Part shown: one piece after another, positions 1-5,624 of the stretch
Position numbering within the stretch: the first letter of the stretch is position 1
How the letters are laid out: the number at the start of each line of letters is the position of its first letter
Source of the DNA: an uncultured Oscillospiraceae bacterium
GTDB taxonomy: Bacteria; Bacillota; Clostridia; Oscillospirales; Ruminococcaceae
NCBI GenBank assembly: GCA_905197685.1
Contig: CAJJZS010000017.1
Location: 1 to 23,414, forward strand
Direction: 5' to 3'
Length of the DNA: 23,414 nucleotides
Notes under the pieces: model-generated
Seen by the model: the letters and a program-made list of their open reading frames with translations, nothing else
What the model was told of the DNA's origin: nothing
Database searches by the model: none
Made by a program: the position numbers and the translations under genes

Positions 1-4
1 CACC

Positions 5-40
5 AAAAGCGACTTGCAAAACGCAGGTCGCTTTTTTCTT
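5..40. terminator. Strong hairpin terminator beyond the integrase
   Basis: Arms at 6-17 and 23-34 pair over 12 bp with one G-U pair around the loop AAAAC. A T-run follows on the plus strand (32-37) and an A-run precedes the stem (5-8), so it could act in both directions. It lies downstream of the leftward integrase remnant and probably ends its transcript. Read by eye. Confidence 0.75.
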
Positions 41-106
41 TTTGTATTAAAAAAAACGCAGAACAAAGCCGTTTTTTAAAAACAAACCGGAGGGAAAGGG
101 CAGGCG

Positions 107-514
107 TTACCGTCCGCCCTGCGCGCACAAATCGGGAGGGGTGGGAGCTTTGACGACAGTTTGACGACAGCAGCTTTCCGTTTTTCCGAATCGGGGAATG
201 AGATACCGCAGAACGGTTGACTGATAAGTTTCCTCGAAGGTGATTCGTCTGACTGCTTTTTCTTTGTAATTTTTTAACCAGACAAGCGCCCAACGCTCAA
301 ACGAGCAGGAGGGGGATTCTATGAAAGAAGTTCCTGTGATTTCGCTTACTTTTTGATTGATTTTCCATGTATCCGCTTGTTTTTGCGCATCGGCTTTGCT
401 GATTGTGGAATAAAAAGATTTGCGAATCAGCTTGCCCTGCAAGGTTTTTCCGACGGTGATTTTTACCTCGTATCGACCGTCCCGACGGTTTGGCACCGAT
501 TTTTTTCTTGGCAT
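107..514 (-). pseudogene. int: Tyrosine integrase, N-terminal remnant without catalytic domain
   Basis: The 135-residue frame starts at the ATG at 514, chosen because AAGGAGTG (523-530) lies 8 nt upstream. Residues 1-60 look like the arm-type DNA-binding domain of phage integrases (basic start MPRKKSVPNRR, then a YEVKITVGKTLQGK strand region). About residues 70-115 look like the start of the SAM-like core-binding domain, ending at IPRFGKT. The frame then turns into low-complexity sequence and stops. The C-terminal catalytic domain with its R-H-R-Y residues is missing, whereas the family is usually 350-400 aa. A +1 frame over the last part stays open to about 74 and could be the old C-terminal tail, which would suggest an internal deletion. 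That last point is inference. The protein should be inactive as a recombinase. Confidence 0.72.
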
Positions 515-545
515 AAAAAATACACTCCTTAAAAGATTTGTTTCG

Positions 546-574
546 GATTTTGGGCACAAAGGGTGCACAAAATC
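546..574. repeat. 29-bp inverted repeat upstream of the integrase remnant
   Basis: Arms GATTTTGGGCAC (546-557) and GTGCACAAAATC (563-574) pair over 12 positions with one mismatch around a 5-nt centre. It lies about 30 bp upstream of the integrase start, where an operator, an integrase/excisionase arm site or a 5' leader hairpin would be expected. No function can be assigned from sequence alone. Confidence 0.4.
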
Positions 575-622
575 AAAGGCAATGAGCACAGAGTCCGATT
601 TTCCTAAAATGGAAACATTGCC

Positions 623-651
623 TTGCCAACCGGTAAAAGGAGTGCTATAAT
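623..651 (+). promoter_or_regulatory. Sigma-A type promoter of small RNA candidate 1
   Basis: TTGCCA (623-628) and a perfect TATAAT (646-651) are separated by 17 nt. The predicted start is near 658. An AAAAGGAG Shine-Dalgarno-like string (635-642) lies inside the spacer, so part of the match may reflect an old gene start. Confidence 0.6.
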
Positions 652-657
652 AACAGT

Positions 658-735
658 GGGTATTTTATAGCTGGCTCCTTTATCGGGGCGACCGTCCCGC
701 TCTTTGTGTTGGCAGCACAGGGGCGGGAGTTTTTT
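658..735 (+). ncRNA. Small RNA candidate 1, or decayed small membrane-protein gene
   Basis: A consensus promoter (623-651) is followed about 80 nt later by a hairpin with arms 695-708 and 716-728 (one bulge, loop TTGGCAG) and TTTTTT at 730-735. This predicts a transcript of about 78 nt. A competing 5-bp hairpin, GGGGC/GTCCC, overlaps the 5' arm of the terminator. The same stretch in one frame reads GYFIAGSFIGATVPLFVLAA, which resembles the small single-helix DUF3789-type proteins of Clostridia phages, but that frame has no start codon and would need a one-base change near the GTG at 656. RNA and broken mini-gene are both possible. Confidence 0.4.
695..735 (+). terminator. Terminator of small RNA candidate 1
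   Basis: TCCCGCTCTTTGTG (695-708) pairs with CACAGGGGCGGGA (716-728) with one bulged T, followed by GTTTTTT. Confidence 0.65.
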
Positions 736-764
736 CCTTATCACATTTTTCAAAGACTCGATGG

Positions 765-792
765 TTGACAAATATTTATTTTATGTTATAAT
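765..792 (+). promoter_or_regulatory. Consensus promoter of small RNA candidate 2
   Basis: TTGACA (765-770) and TATAAT (787-792) are both perfect matches, with 16-nt spacing in AT-rich sequence. Start predicted near 800. This is one of the best promoters in the window, and no open frame with a ribosome binding site follows it. Confidence 0.7.
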
Positions 793-799
793 AAAACTA

Positions 800-917
800 G
801 GTTTACAGGGTATTAGGATGGTGTTTGTTTACAGGTGCCATTTATCCCGTATCCATGAAAATTAGGACTCTGTGATGGTGTCTGCTTGCAGATGCTTGAA
901 TCACAGGGTCTTTTTTT
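800..917 (+). ncRNA. Small RNA candidate 2 with two homologous hairpins, antisense to the SIR2 gene end
   Basis: A transcript of about 115 nt is predicted from the perfect promoter at 765-792 to the T-run at 911-917. It holds two related hairpins. A has arms GGTGTTTG (820-827) and CAGGTGCC (832-839) with loop TTTA. B has arms GGTGTCTG (877-884) and CAGATGCT (889-896) with loop CTTG. They differ by transitions that keep pairing: T-G becomes C-G, T-G becomes T-A, and G-C becomes G-T. Hairpin B sits on top of the 11-bp terminator stem. The 3' end overlaps the stop codon of the leftward SIR2 gene, so the RNA is antisense to the end of that mRNA. I do not recognise a known RNA family. Confidence 0.55.
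866..917 (+). terminator. Terminator of small RNA candidate 2
   Basis: GACTCTGTGAT (866-876) pairs with ATCACAGGGTC (900-910) over 11 bp with one G-U pair, followed by seven T (911-917). The SIR2 stop codon (complement of 901-903) lies within the 3' arm. Confidence 0.75.
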
Positions 918-2466
918 GTCCGTATCGAAGGTAATCGTAGATTCGAATCATTCTATTGAGACTGCTTCGATTATGAGTATGTAATGAACTGAGAATGTTC
1001 GGGTTTTCTTCGAAGATTTCTTCTAAAATCTCTTGGTACTGATCTACATCGATTTTATTTTCCGGTAAATAACCAAGTAATCGGATTGCTTTCAACATAT
1101 TGGATTTTTCTGTTATCCATACTTCCATTGCGGATTTATTTGCTATAGATGTTTGATAACGCTTAATAGAAGCTACTGAAACAATATCATTGTACGAGTG
1201 TGGGGCTTTGCTTTCTGCCAAATCGCTTTTATAGTTTGAATTCGTGATATAATACCATACAGGGAGTATCCACGAATTCTGTTTTGCTAATTCCGGATAA
1301 ACATATTCTAACAATTGATCGCATGTATACATAGAGTCATGTAAAATAATATTTCTATACCATTGTTCTGAGTTAACAGCTCTTGCCAGTCCATAGACGC
1401 CTGTGGAGGCTAAGCCAATACTTAGAGCAAGCATATTTTCATCAATTCGTCCATCGTCAAGTGACGCAACTTGCATAGTAGGTCCGGGTTGTTGTGTCAA
1501 TGCAAATGTATAGAGTTCATCTTTAAATCGTCTAAGCAGTTTGACAGGAAATGCTGCTTTTTTTACTGACAAAGCATCGTAAAGAATGCCAAAGTCAGAA
1601 AGGGTAACCTTTGTCATTTCAATTAATTTCCCATTGATCACCAATGAATGTGAGGACACTTCATAATCTTTGTGAATGGATTGATAATCAACGAATATGA
1701 ATCTTTTTTGCAGTGAATTTACTTTATCGGGTGGTAAACATTCTACAATATCTTCGAGAATATTCTGTATGTCCGAATCTGAAATAGAATATCCAATAAA
1801 AATAATTGGATATTCCATAAAAATTGTCATAAGTTTTGCCGCAAGATATTTGCTTTTATCTCTAAATAATTGATAGTCATTTTTATTAATGACTATGGAT
1901 TCCGGTGATTTTACGGAACCGTGAATTTTGTATATTTCTCCTATTCCTTGTAACTGGGAAAACACAAGCTCATCTTGTCCTATAAATGCTTTATAACCTT
2001 CAAATAAATTCTCAAAAAAGCAATCATAGTTTGTTGTAATAACCCCGGAGATATTATTTTTAGAAATACTCTTTAGTTTTTCAACCTCATCCCGATATTG
2101 GGATTTAACGATGGACAAAGAGCTTATATATTCAGCTATCTCAGCCTTGAACGGAGATACTCCTTCTGCAACAGCTTTCTGAACTGTTTCTGATTCAGAT
2201 CTGATCCCAGTTAAATTATGGAACCATGCTTCGTTAAAATCTTTTTCGATATAGCTGGCAATAGTGGGAAGTTTATCTGTATCATCTAGTTCTATTGCTT
2301 TGCTTTCATAATATCGAAAAGCAAATTGATCATTTTTTACTTTCTGAGCAAAATGAGTCAGCAAACCAACCCAATCCGGCAATCCATAATACCGCCGGGT
2401 AATACCTGAGCCTGCAAATAGAAACGGTGTTGTGTTAAATTTTGCAACAATATCTTGTAGTGTCAT
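901..2466 (-). CDS. SIR2-like domain protein, probable anti-phage NADase effector
   Basis: The 521-aa protein starts at the ATG at 2466, preceded by AAGGAGAGG (2472-2480); a 20-codon-longer TTG start at 2526 has no binding site. Residues 10-240 carry the SIR2_2 pattern: LFAGSGIT (16-23), TTNYD (144-148) with the expected catalytic Asn146, KIHGS (180-184) with catalytic His182, and FIGYSISDSDI (223-233). About 280 C-terminal residues are not recognised and probably form the sensor part. Known relatives (DSR-type and Thoeris ThsA proteins) deplete NAD+ on infection and kill the cell. The gene lies 72 bp after a leftward membrane-protein gene, so co-transcription is likely. Defence is inferred from the domain and its prophage cargo position. 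The C-terminal domain and trigger are unknown. Confidence 0.8.
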   Translation of the reverse strand: MTLQDIVAKFNTTPFLFAGSGITRRYYGLPDWVGLLTHFAQKVKNDQFAFRYYESKAIELDDTDKLPTIASYIEKDFNEAWFHNLTGIRSESETVQKAVAEGVSPFKAEIAEYISSLSIVKSQYRDEVEKLKSISKNNISGVITTNYDCFFENLFEGYKAFIGQDELVFSQLQGIGEIYKIHGSVKSPESIVINKNDYQLFRDKSKYLAAKLMTIFMEYPIIFIGYSISDSDIQNILEDIVECLPPDKVNSLQKRFIFVDYQSIHKDYEVSSHSLVINGKLIEMTKVTLSDFGILYDALSVKKAAFPVKLLRRFKDELYTFALTQQPGPTMQVASLDDGRIDENMLALSIGLASTGVYGLARAVNSEQWYRNIILHDSMYTCDQLLEYVYPELAKQNSWILPVWYYITNSNYKSDLAESKAPHSYNDIVSVASIKRYQTSIANKSAMEVWITEKSNMLKAIRLLGYLPENKIDVDQYQEILEEIFEENPNILSSLHTHNRSSLNRMIRIYDYLRYGQKKTL

Positions 2467-2538
2467 AATTCGCCTCTCCTTAATGTATTTTGGGATTCTA
2501 CGCAGATTATGATCCTTATCATTCAAATCAAAATCGAA

Positions 2539-3357
2539 CTAATTCTCATCGCCGCTTTCAGGGGTAGGAGCCTGAGAGCGGCTTTTTAAATCCCTTATCT
2601 CATTTTTAACAGAAGAATATATGTCTAAGTATTCTGATGAATATTCGGCGTTGTATTCGTCCATATATTTATCTAATAATTCAAGGTATTGTTCCCAGTG
2701 TTTGATTTTTGTTTGTGGATTTACAAGCTCGGATATTTTTTCTTTTTCTGATTGGAAAGAAGAATCTAAAGCAAGAAGTTTTTTCTTTTGTATTGTTTCA
2801 AAGACGGTTTGACAGATTTCATAGGTGTTATGGACGTCGGGAACACCGGCTTGTTCTGCCTGACGAAGCGTGAGCGCATTTTGCATGGCAAGTTCTGAAC
2901 GGGAGAAGAAAGTATCAAGATTGTTCGTTCTCCTCATAATATCAAGCGATTCTTCGACAATGCGTTCACAGTTTTGCGCATTGGATGATGTAAAAACTTT
3001 TCGCATACTCGATAAAACCTCATCGGGCGCAGAAAGAGAAGAAACATCCTGACAGGAATCGGTATTTTTCTCTATTTGCGGTTCCGGTTCAACAATCTTC
3101 GGCGATGAATCCTCTTTGGAAGACTGATTTTTGGGGTTGCCTTTGATAAAATGCTTAATACCCAAAACAAGGAAACCGAAAAGAGATGAAGCAAAGATAC
3201 TTGAAAACAAAGGAACGATAATCAAGAATAAAAACTTTTCAACGCCTGTAAATTGTTCTTGTGCTGTTGGCGCAAGAATAAAAAGATAAAGGAAAAAAAG
3301 GACAATGGCTAAAATCTTATATGCTTTTGGTACTTTTTTTGGTACTTTTTTTAACAT
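2539..3357 (-). CDS. Two-helix membrane protein with cytoplasmic coiled-coil region
   Basis: Not recognised as a named family. The 272-aa protein starts at 3357 behind a strong GGAGGAGGG site (3362-3370). It opens with a basic KKVP-KKVP duplication, has hydrophobic segments at about 14-32 and 41-68, a charged linker rich in S, E and P (75-105), and a helical soluble part (110-260). No catalytic motif is visible. Its last residues (SRSQAPTPESGDEN) are encoded by copy 1 of the hairpin repeat shared with two other cassette borders, so the 3' end of the gene may have been set by recombination. It precedes the SIR2 gene on the same strand. A membrane partner of the SIR2 effector or a superinfection-exclusion protein are both possible; either is inference. 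Confidence 0.62.
   Translation of the reverse strand: MLKKVPKKVPKAYKILAIVLFFLYLFILAPTAQEQFTGVEKFLFLIIVPLFSSIFASSLFGFLVLGIKHFIKGNPKNQSSKEDSSPKIVEPEPQIEKNTDSCQDVSSLSAPDEVLSSMRKVFTSSNAQNCERIVEESLDIMRRTNNLDTFFSRSELAMQNALTLRQAEQAGVPDVHNTYEICQTVFETIQKKKLLALDSSFQSEKEKISELVNPQTKIKHWEQYLELLDKYMDEYNAEYSSEYLDIYSSVKNEIRDLKSRSQAPTPESGDEN
2543..2587 (+). repeat. Cassette-border hairpin repeat, copy 1
   Basis: The stem GCCGCTTTCAGG / CCTGAGAGCGGC (2551-2562 and 2571-2582) forms 12 bp around GGTAGGAG and is followed by TTTTT on the plus strand. Across 45 bp it differs from copy 2 (3438-3484) at one base. It overlaps the coding end of the leftward 272-aa gene. Confidence 0.8.
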
Positions 3358-3372
3358 AAGACCCTCCTCCGA

Positions 3373-3400
3373 TTGACAAAAAGTGCCAATCTATTATAAT
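3373..3400 (+). promoter_or_regulatory. Consensus promoter of small RNA candidate 3
   Basis: TTGACA (3373-3378) and TATAAT (3395-3400) are perfect matches 16 nt apart, facing right, inside the 5' leader of the leftward membrane-protein gene. The complement also offers a TATAAT at nearly the same place, so the region may drive both directions. Confidence 0.58.
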
Positions 3401-3406
3401 AATAAG

Positions 3407-3484
3407 TGAGGGAAGAAAGGCAGAGGTTTGTTTTCTTTTCTCATCGCCGCTTTCGGGGGTAGGAGCCTGAGAGCGGCTTTTTTT
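3407..3484 (+). ncRNA. Small RNA candidate 3 ending in the border repeat
   Basis: About 78 nt are predicted from the promoter at 3373-3400 to the T-run of hairpin copy 2. The 5' half is purine-rich and unstructured; the 3' half is the repeat hairpin, whose loop shows an AGGAG Shine-Dalgarno-like string. It ends 4 bp before the stop codon of the leftward HEPN gene. No open frame with a start is present. Confidence 0.42.
3438..3484 (+). repeat. Cassette-border hairpin repeat, copy 2
   Basis: Stem GCCGCTTTC...GAGAGCGGC with loop GGTAGGAG, then seven T. It is nearly identical to copy 1 and works as a terminator for plus-strand transcription between the HEPN gene and the membrane-protein gene. 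Confidence 0.85.
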
Positions 3485-3487
3485 GTT

Positions 3488-3883
3488 TTAGTTTTCGTAA
3501 TAGTTTTTGAGCTTCAGCAAAGCGGAGACATAATCTGTACTGATTGCATTAGCAATCCGCTGGGCGGTGTACTCATCATAGATATGAGAAGTCTGGTTGC
3601 GGGACGAAAGCATATCGCACCAGACTTTTTCATCGTCAATCATCTGGTAGCGGTAGGCTTCTTTGAGAACCTGTTTGGGAAAGGTCATGGTGACGGAAAG
3701 CCCCTGATCTTCCAGATATTCCTTCATTGACTTCCATCCCAGCTCAAATGTAAATTCAAAACGCCGGATCAAAGCATCCCGGTAAAGTTCATTGTCCGGT
3801 TCCGACTCAAAAGCATGGTTTGCTTCGTTCAGACGCTGAGCGGCAAGGCAGAAGTTTTCCACTTTCGTTTTATACTTGCTCAT
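3488..3883 (-). CDS. HEPN toxin of a MNT/HEPN pair (HI0074-like, HepT type)
   Basis: The protein is 131 aa from MSKYKTK at 3883. The frame is open to an ATG at 3898, but neither start has a well-spaced binding site and translation is probably coupled to the overlapping MNT gene (its stop is at 3870). The sequence is all-helical and carries SRNQTSHIY, i.e. the R-x4-H-x-Y motif with Arg95, His100 and Tyr102. In characterised HepT/MntA pairs this motif is the RNase active site, and its tyrosine is AMPylated by MntA to silence the toxin. The presence of all three residues suggests an active RNase. The pair may stabilise the prophage or act in phage defence. HI0074-type proteins have also been described as nucleotidyltransferase substrate-binding partners. 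Confidence 0.85.
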   Translation of the reverse strand: MSKYKTKVENFCLAAQRLNEANHAFESEPDNELYRDALIRRFEFTFELGWKSMKEYLEDQGLSVTMTFPKQVLKEAYRYQMIDDEKVWCDMLSSRNQTSHIYDEYTAQRIANAISTDYVSALLKLKNYYEN

Positions 3884-4166
3884 AGAGGGTGACACCATCC
3901 TTTTTGATATTTTTAAGCAGCGCAGGGCTGGTATGTTCGGTAATGTGAACTAGATCAAATTTTAAAAGGGTTTGCAGCTCTTCTTCGACCGCGAAATAGA
4001 AGGAAGCCTGCTGCTTTTCGGGCATCCCGTAAATGGCGAGGTCGATATCACTGCGTGGATGATTGTCACCTCTGGCGCGGGAGCCGAACAGCACGACCTT
4101 CTTTGCGCCGTAGCGGGCGCCGAGCTGTGCGATCTGCGATTGCAGAGTGGGGGAAAGATCCATCAT
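3870..4166 (-). CDS. MNT-type minimal nucleotidyltransferase antitoxin
   Basis: The 98-aa protein starts at 4166 behind AGGAGG (4174-4179, 7-nt gap); upstream in-frame sequence has no such site. It shows the minimal nucleotidyltransferase motif: FGSRARGD with Gly28-Ser29, then SDIDLAI with metal-binding Asp40 and Asp42. In MntA/HepT pairs this enzyme transfers AMP groups from ATP to a tyrosine of the HEPN toxin. The coding end overlaps the HEPN start, which fits a two-gene operon with matched expression. Upstream lie a 26-bp palindrome and two more inverted repeats that could be autoregulatory operators. Confidence 0.87.
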   Translation of the reverse strand: MMDLSPTLQSQIAQLGARYGAKKVVLFGSRARGDNHPRSDIDLAIYGMPEKQQASFYFAVEEELQTLLKFDLVHITEHTSPALLKNIKKDGVTLYEQV

Positions 4167-4191
4167 GGCAGAACCTCCTGTGTTTTCAGCA

Positions 4192-4217
4192 CCATTTTGT
4201 TGACGTCGACAAAATGG
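4192..4217. promoter_or_regulatory. 26-bp near-perfect palindrome upstream of MNT/HEPN
   Basis: CCATTTTGTTGAC and GTCGACAAAATGG match as inverted halves at 12 of 13 positions. The site is 26 bp upstream of the MNT start codon and covers the -35 of a rightward promoter (TTGACG 4200-4205, TATGAT 4223-4228, 17-nt spacing). This suits an operator controlling the toxin-antitoxin pair and the divergent RNA. Function inferred from position only. Confidence 0.5.
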
Positions 4218-4234
4218 CTGTATATGATTTGCCG

Positions 4235-4325
4235 GGTCCGGCAATACGTTCTAACGAGCATTTTCGTGAGATAACGAAAATGCTGTACCGCTTTCGGGGG
4301 TAGGAGCCCGGGGGCGGCTTTTTTT
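4235..4325 (+). ncRNA. Small RNA candidate 4, hairpin-rich, ending in the border repeat
   Basis: A rightward promoter (TTGACG, 17 nt, TATGAT) predicts a start near 4235 and the T-run of repeat copy 3 gives the end. The stretch includes a perfect inverted repeat with arms AGCATTTTCGT and ACGAAAATGCT (4257-4267, 4274-4284). A second one, TTGCCGG/CCGGCAA (4229-4244), spans the predicted start. It ends at the stop codon of the leftward ImmA-type gene. Existence as an RNA is inferred from these signals. Confidence 0.4.
4288..4325 (+). repeat. Cassette-border hairpin repeat, copy 3
   Basis: CCGCTTTCGGG / CCCGGGGGCGG with the same GGTAGGAG loop and seven T. It differs from copies 1 and 2 at several stem positions that keep pairing (for example A-T becomes G-C), so the hairpin rather than the sequence appears conserved. 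It sits directly beyond the ImmA-type gene. Confidence 0.82.
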
Positions 4326-4749
4326 ATTTCAAGCTGTATTCGATTAAATCGGCAGGCAGGCGCAGCGCTTGGGCAATCTGCAAGACGGTGCAGCCGTCAA
4401 ACTCCTGCATGAGATAATCGGCGGGATAGGTCAGACATACGGCAAAGCGATTTGCCTGAACTTCCAGCTTATCGACAGAAAAGAGGGTATGCTCCCTTAA
4501 AAAGGGAGTGTTTGCGTTTGGGTGCAGCACGGCGTGTCCCAATTCATGCGCGCAGGTGAACAGCTGCTGGTTTTCCGAAAGATTTTCGTTGATATGGATT
4601 ACGCGGAAACGGTGGGATTTGGAATAATATCCGCGGACAGTTCCCAGCGGTTCATACAGAACAATGATATTTAAGGCTTGGCACAGCTCAAAGGGATTGC
4701 GCGAGTGATGGCGTTTGCATAAGCGTTCGGCGGTTTCCTTGATAGTCAA
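4324..4749 (-). CDS. immA: ImmA/IrrE-type metallopeptidase
   Basis: The 141-aa protein has the zinc-peptidase motif AHELGHA, with His68 and His72 as ligands and Glu69 as catalytic base; a downstream EVQANRFA segment supplies the probable third ligand, as in the DUF955 family. ImmA-type proteases cleave or inactivate the adjacent phage or ICE repressor after DNA damage, as in ICEBs1 of Bacillus subtilis. The gene lies 18 bp downstream of the repressor gene on the same strand, which matches the immR-immA arrangement. It is likely the trigger of induction for this element. The symbol denotes family type, not orthology. Confidence 0.88.
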   Translation of the reverse strand: MTIKETAERLCKRHHSRNPFELCQALNIIVLYEPLGTVRGYYSKSHRFRVIHINENLSENQQLFTCAHELGHAVLHPNANTPFLREHTLFSVDKLEVQANRFAVCLTYPADYLMQEFDGCTVLQIAQALRLPADLIEYSLK

Positions 4750-4767
4750 TCTGATTCACCGTCCTGT

Positions 4768-5214
4768 TTAATTCTGATATTTTTTAGGGGTAAATTTTGC
4801 TTTTGCTAACTGTTTTGTCAATCTCAACTGATTTTCGTAGCTGTCCCGCAAGAGCTGACGGGTTTCATCATCCAAAGGTTCGCCGTCAAACATCAATGCG
4901 TCGTTTGAATCAAACATTTCCAGCATTTCATCCATTTTCTTTTTAATATCGCGCTCGTCCTTTTTGTTAAGGGCGGGCGTTTTTTGCGTTTCGGGGGAAG
5001 CTTGTTCGGAAGTACTTTCTCCTAAAAGGTATTCAACGGACACTTCAAAATAGTTTGCAATCAAAGTTGCTTTTTTTATGTTTAGGGATTTTGCTCTTCC
5101 TTTTCTTAATTCTGTGAGGGTGCTTCTGCTGATTCCCAAGTCATCACATAGTTTGCTTCCTTTGATTCCTCGTTCCTCGCAGAGGCGGTCGATTGTTTCA
5201 ATAATAGTAGCCAT
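4768..5214 (-). CDS. XRE-family prophage repressor
   Basis: The 148-aa protein begins with a helix-turn-helix (residues 5-65; core SKLCDDLGISRSTLTELRKG, then NYFEVSVEYLLG). A charged linker and a C-terminal part (about 95-145) without an S24 peptidase motif follow, so inactivation should depend on the adjacent ImmA-type protease rather than self-cleavage. AGAGAGG precedes the start. The gene faces left from an operator region with several TACAAA-type inverted repeats, and the Cro-like gene faces right. It most likely represses the early rightward promoter and controls its own. Confidence 0.88.
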   Translation of the reverse strand: MATIIETIDRLCEERGIKGSKLCDDLGISRSTLTELRKGRAKSLNIKKATLIANYFEVSVEYLLGESTSEQASPETQKTPALNKKDERDIKKKMDEMLEMFDSNDALMFDGEPLDDETRQLLRDSYENQLRLTKQLAKAKFTPKKYQN

Positions 5215-5242
5215 ACAAAACCTCTCTGTATTGTTTAAAATG

Positions 5243-5270
5243 CCTAAAATACATAATTTTGTATTTTAGG
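5243..5270. promoter_or_regulatory. Operator 1 (perfect inverted repeat)
   Basis: CCTAAAATACA (5243-5253) and TGTATTTTAGG (5260-5270) are perfect 11-bp arms around TAATTT. It is 29 bp upstream of the repressor start, a good position for autoregulation. Confidence 0.68.
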
Positions 5271-5272
5271 TC

Positions 5273-5301
5273 TTGACTAATACAAAGTTTTGTATTAGTA
5301 T
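5273..5301 (+). promoter_or_regulatory. Early rightward promoter overlapped by operator 2
   Basis: TTGACT (5273-5278) and TAGTAT (5296-5301) with a 17-nt spacer form a plausible early promoter. Operator 2, a perfect 22-bp palindrome (CTAATACAAA GT TTTGTATTAG, 5277-5298), fills the whole spacer, so repressor binding would block polymerase. Degenerate copies of the ATACAAA half site occur at 5315-5325 and of the whole site at 5355-5373. Confidence 0.62.
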
Positions 5302-5354
5302 ACAGATACGGCAAATACAAAACTTTGGACTATGTTATGTGGTAATTTCATAGT

Positions 5355-5373
5355 AATACAAATTATTGTACTT
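5355..5373. promoter_or_regulatory. Operator-like site near the Cro-like gene
   Basis: AATACAA and TTGTACTT flank ATTA, one mismatch away from an ATACAA/TTGTAT inverted repeat like operators 1 and 2. It lies about 33 bp before the Cro-like start and may be a weaker third site for repressor or Cro. Confidence 0.45.
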
Positions 5374-5405
5374 GTCAATAGAAAAAGTGGCTGGAGGTGG
5401 GATTT

Positions 5406-5615
5406 TTGACTGTAAATAGCGATTTTTGTGAGTTTGGCAAAGAAGTAAAGAAGCGACTTGTTGATATTGAACAAACGCAGTCTTGGCTCGCTGAAAAAGT
5501 GAGCCAAGATACTGGTTTATGGGTGGATGCCGCTTATTTATCCAATACACTCGCAGGTAGACGGACACCGGAAAAGATTATGACCAGTATCAAAAAGATT
5601 CTGGAAATGGAATAG
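5406..5615 (+). CDS. Cro-like XRE family regulator
   Basis: The 69-aa protein most likely starts at TTG 5406, 8 nt after GGAGG (5393-5397); an earlier in-frame GTG at 5397 lies within that site. A helix-turn-helix is visible (QTQSWLAEKVSQDTG, then DAAYLSNTLAGRRTP). It is divergent from the repressor across the operators and first in the rightward early operon, which is the Cro position. It probably lowers repressor expression during lytic commitment. Role inferred from family and position. Confidence 0.75.
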   Translation: MTVNSDFCEFGKEVKKRLVDIEQTQSWLAEKVSQDTGLWVDAAYLSNTLAGRRTPEKIMTSIKKILEME

Positions 5616-5624
5616 GAGGATTTT

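Noticed and set aside
515..589. Longer N-terminus of the integrase fragment from an upstream ATG
   Set aside because: The added residues do not look like an integrase start, and AAGGAGTG lies 8 nt before the internal ATG at 514.
658..917. Retron-type ncRNA
   Set aside because: No reverse transcriptase gene is present near the RNA candidates.
2467..2526. Longer SIR2 protein starting at TTG 2526
   Set aside because: No ribosome binding site there, while AAGGAGAGG precedes ATG 2466 at a proper distance.
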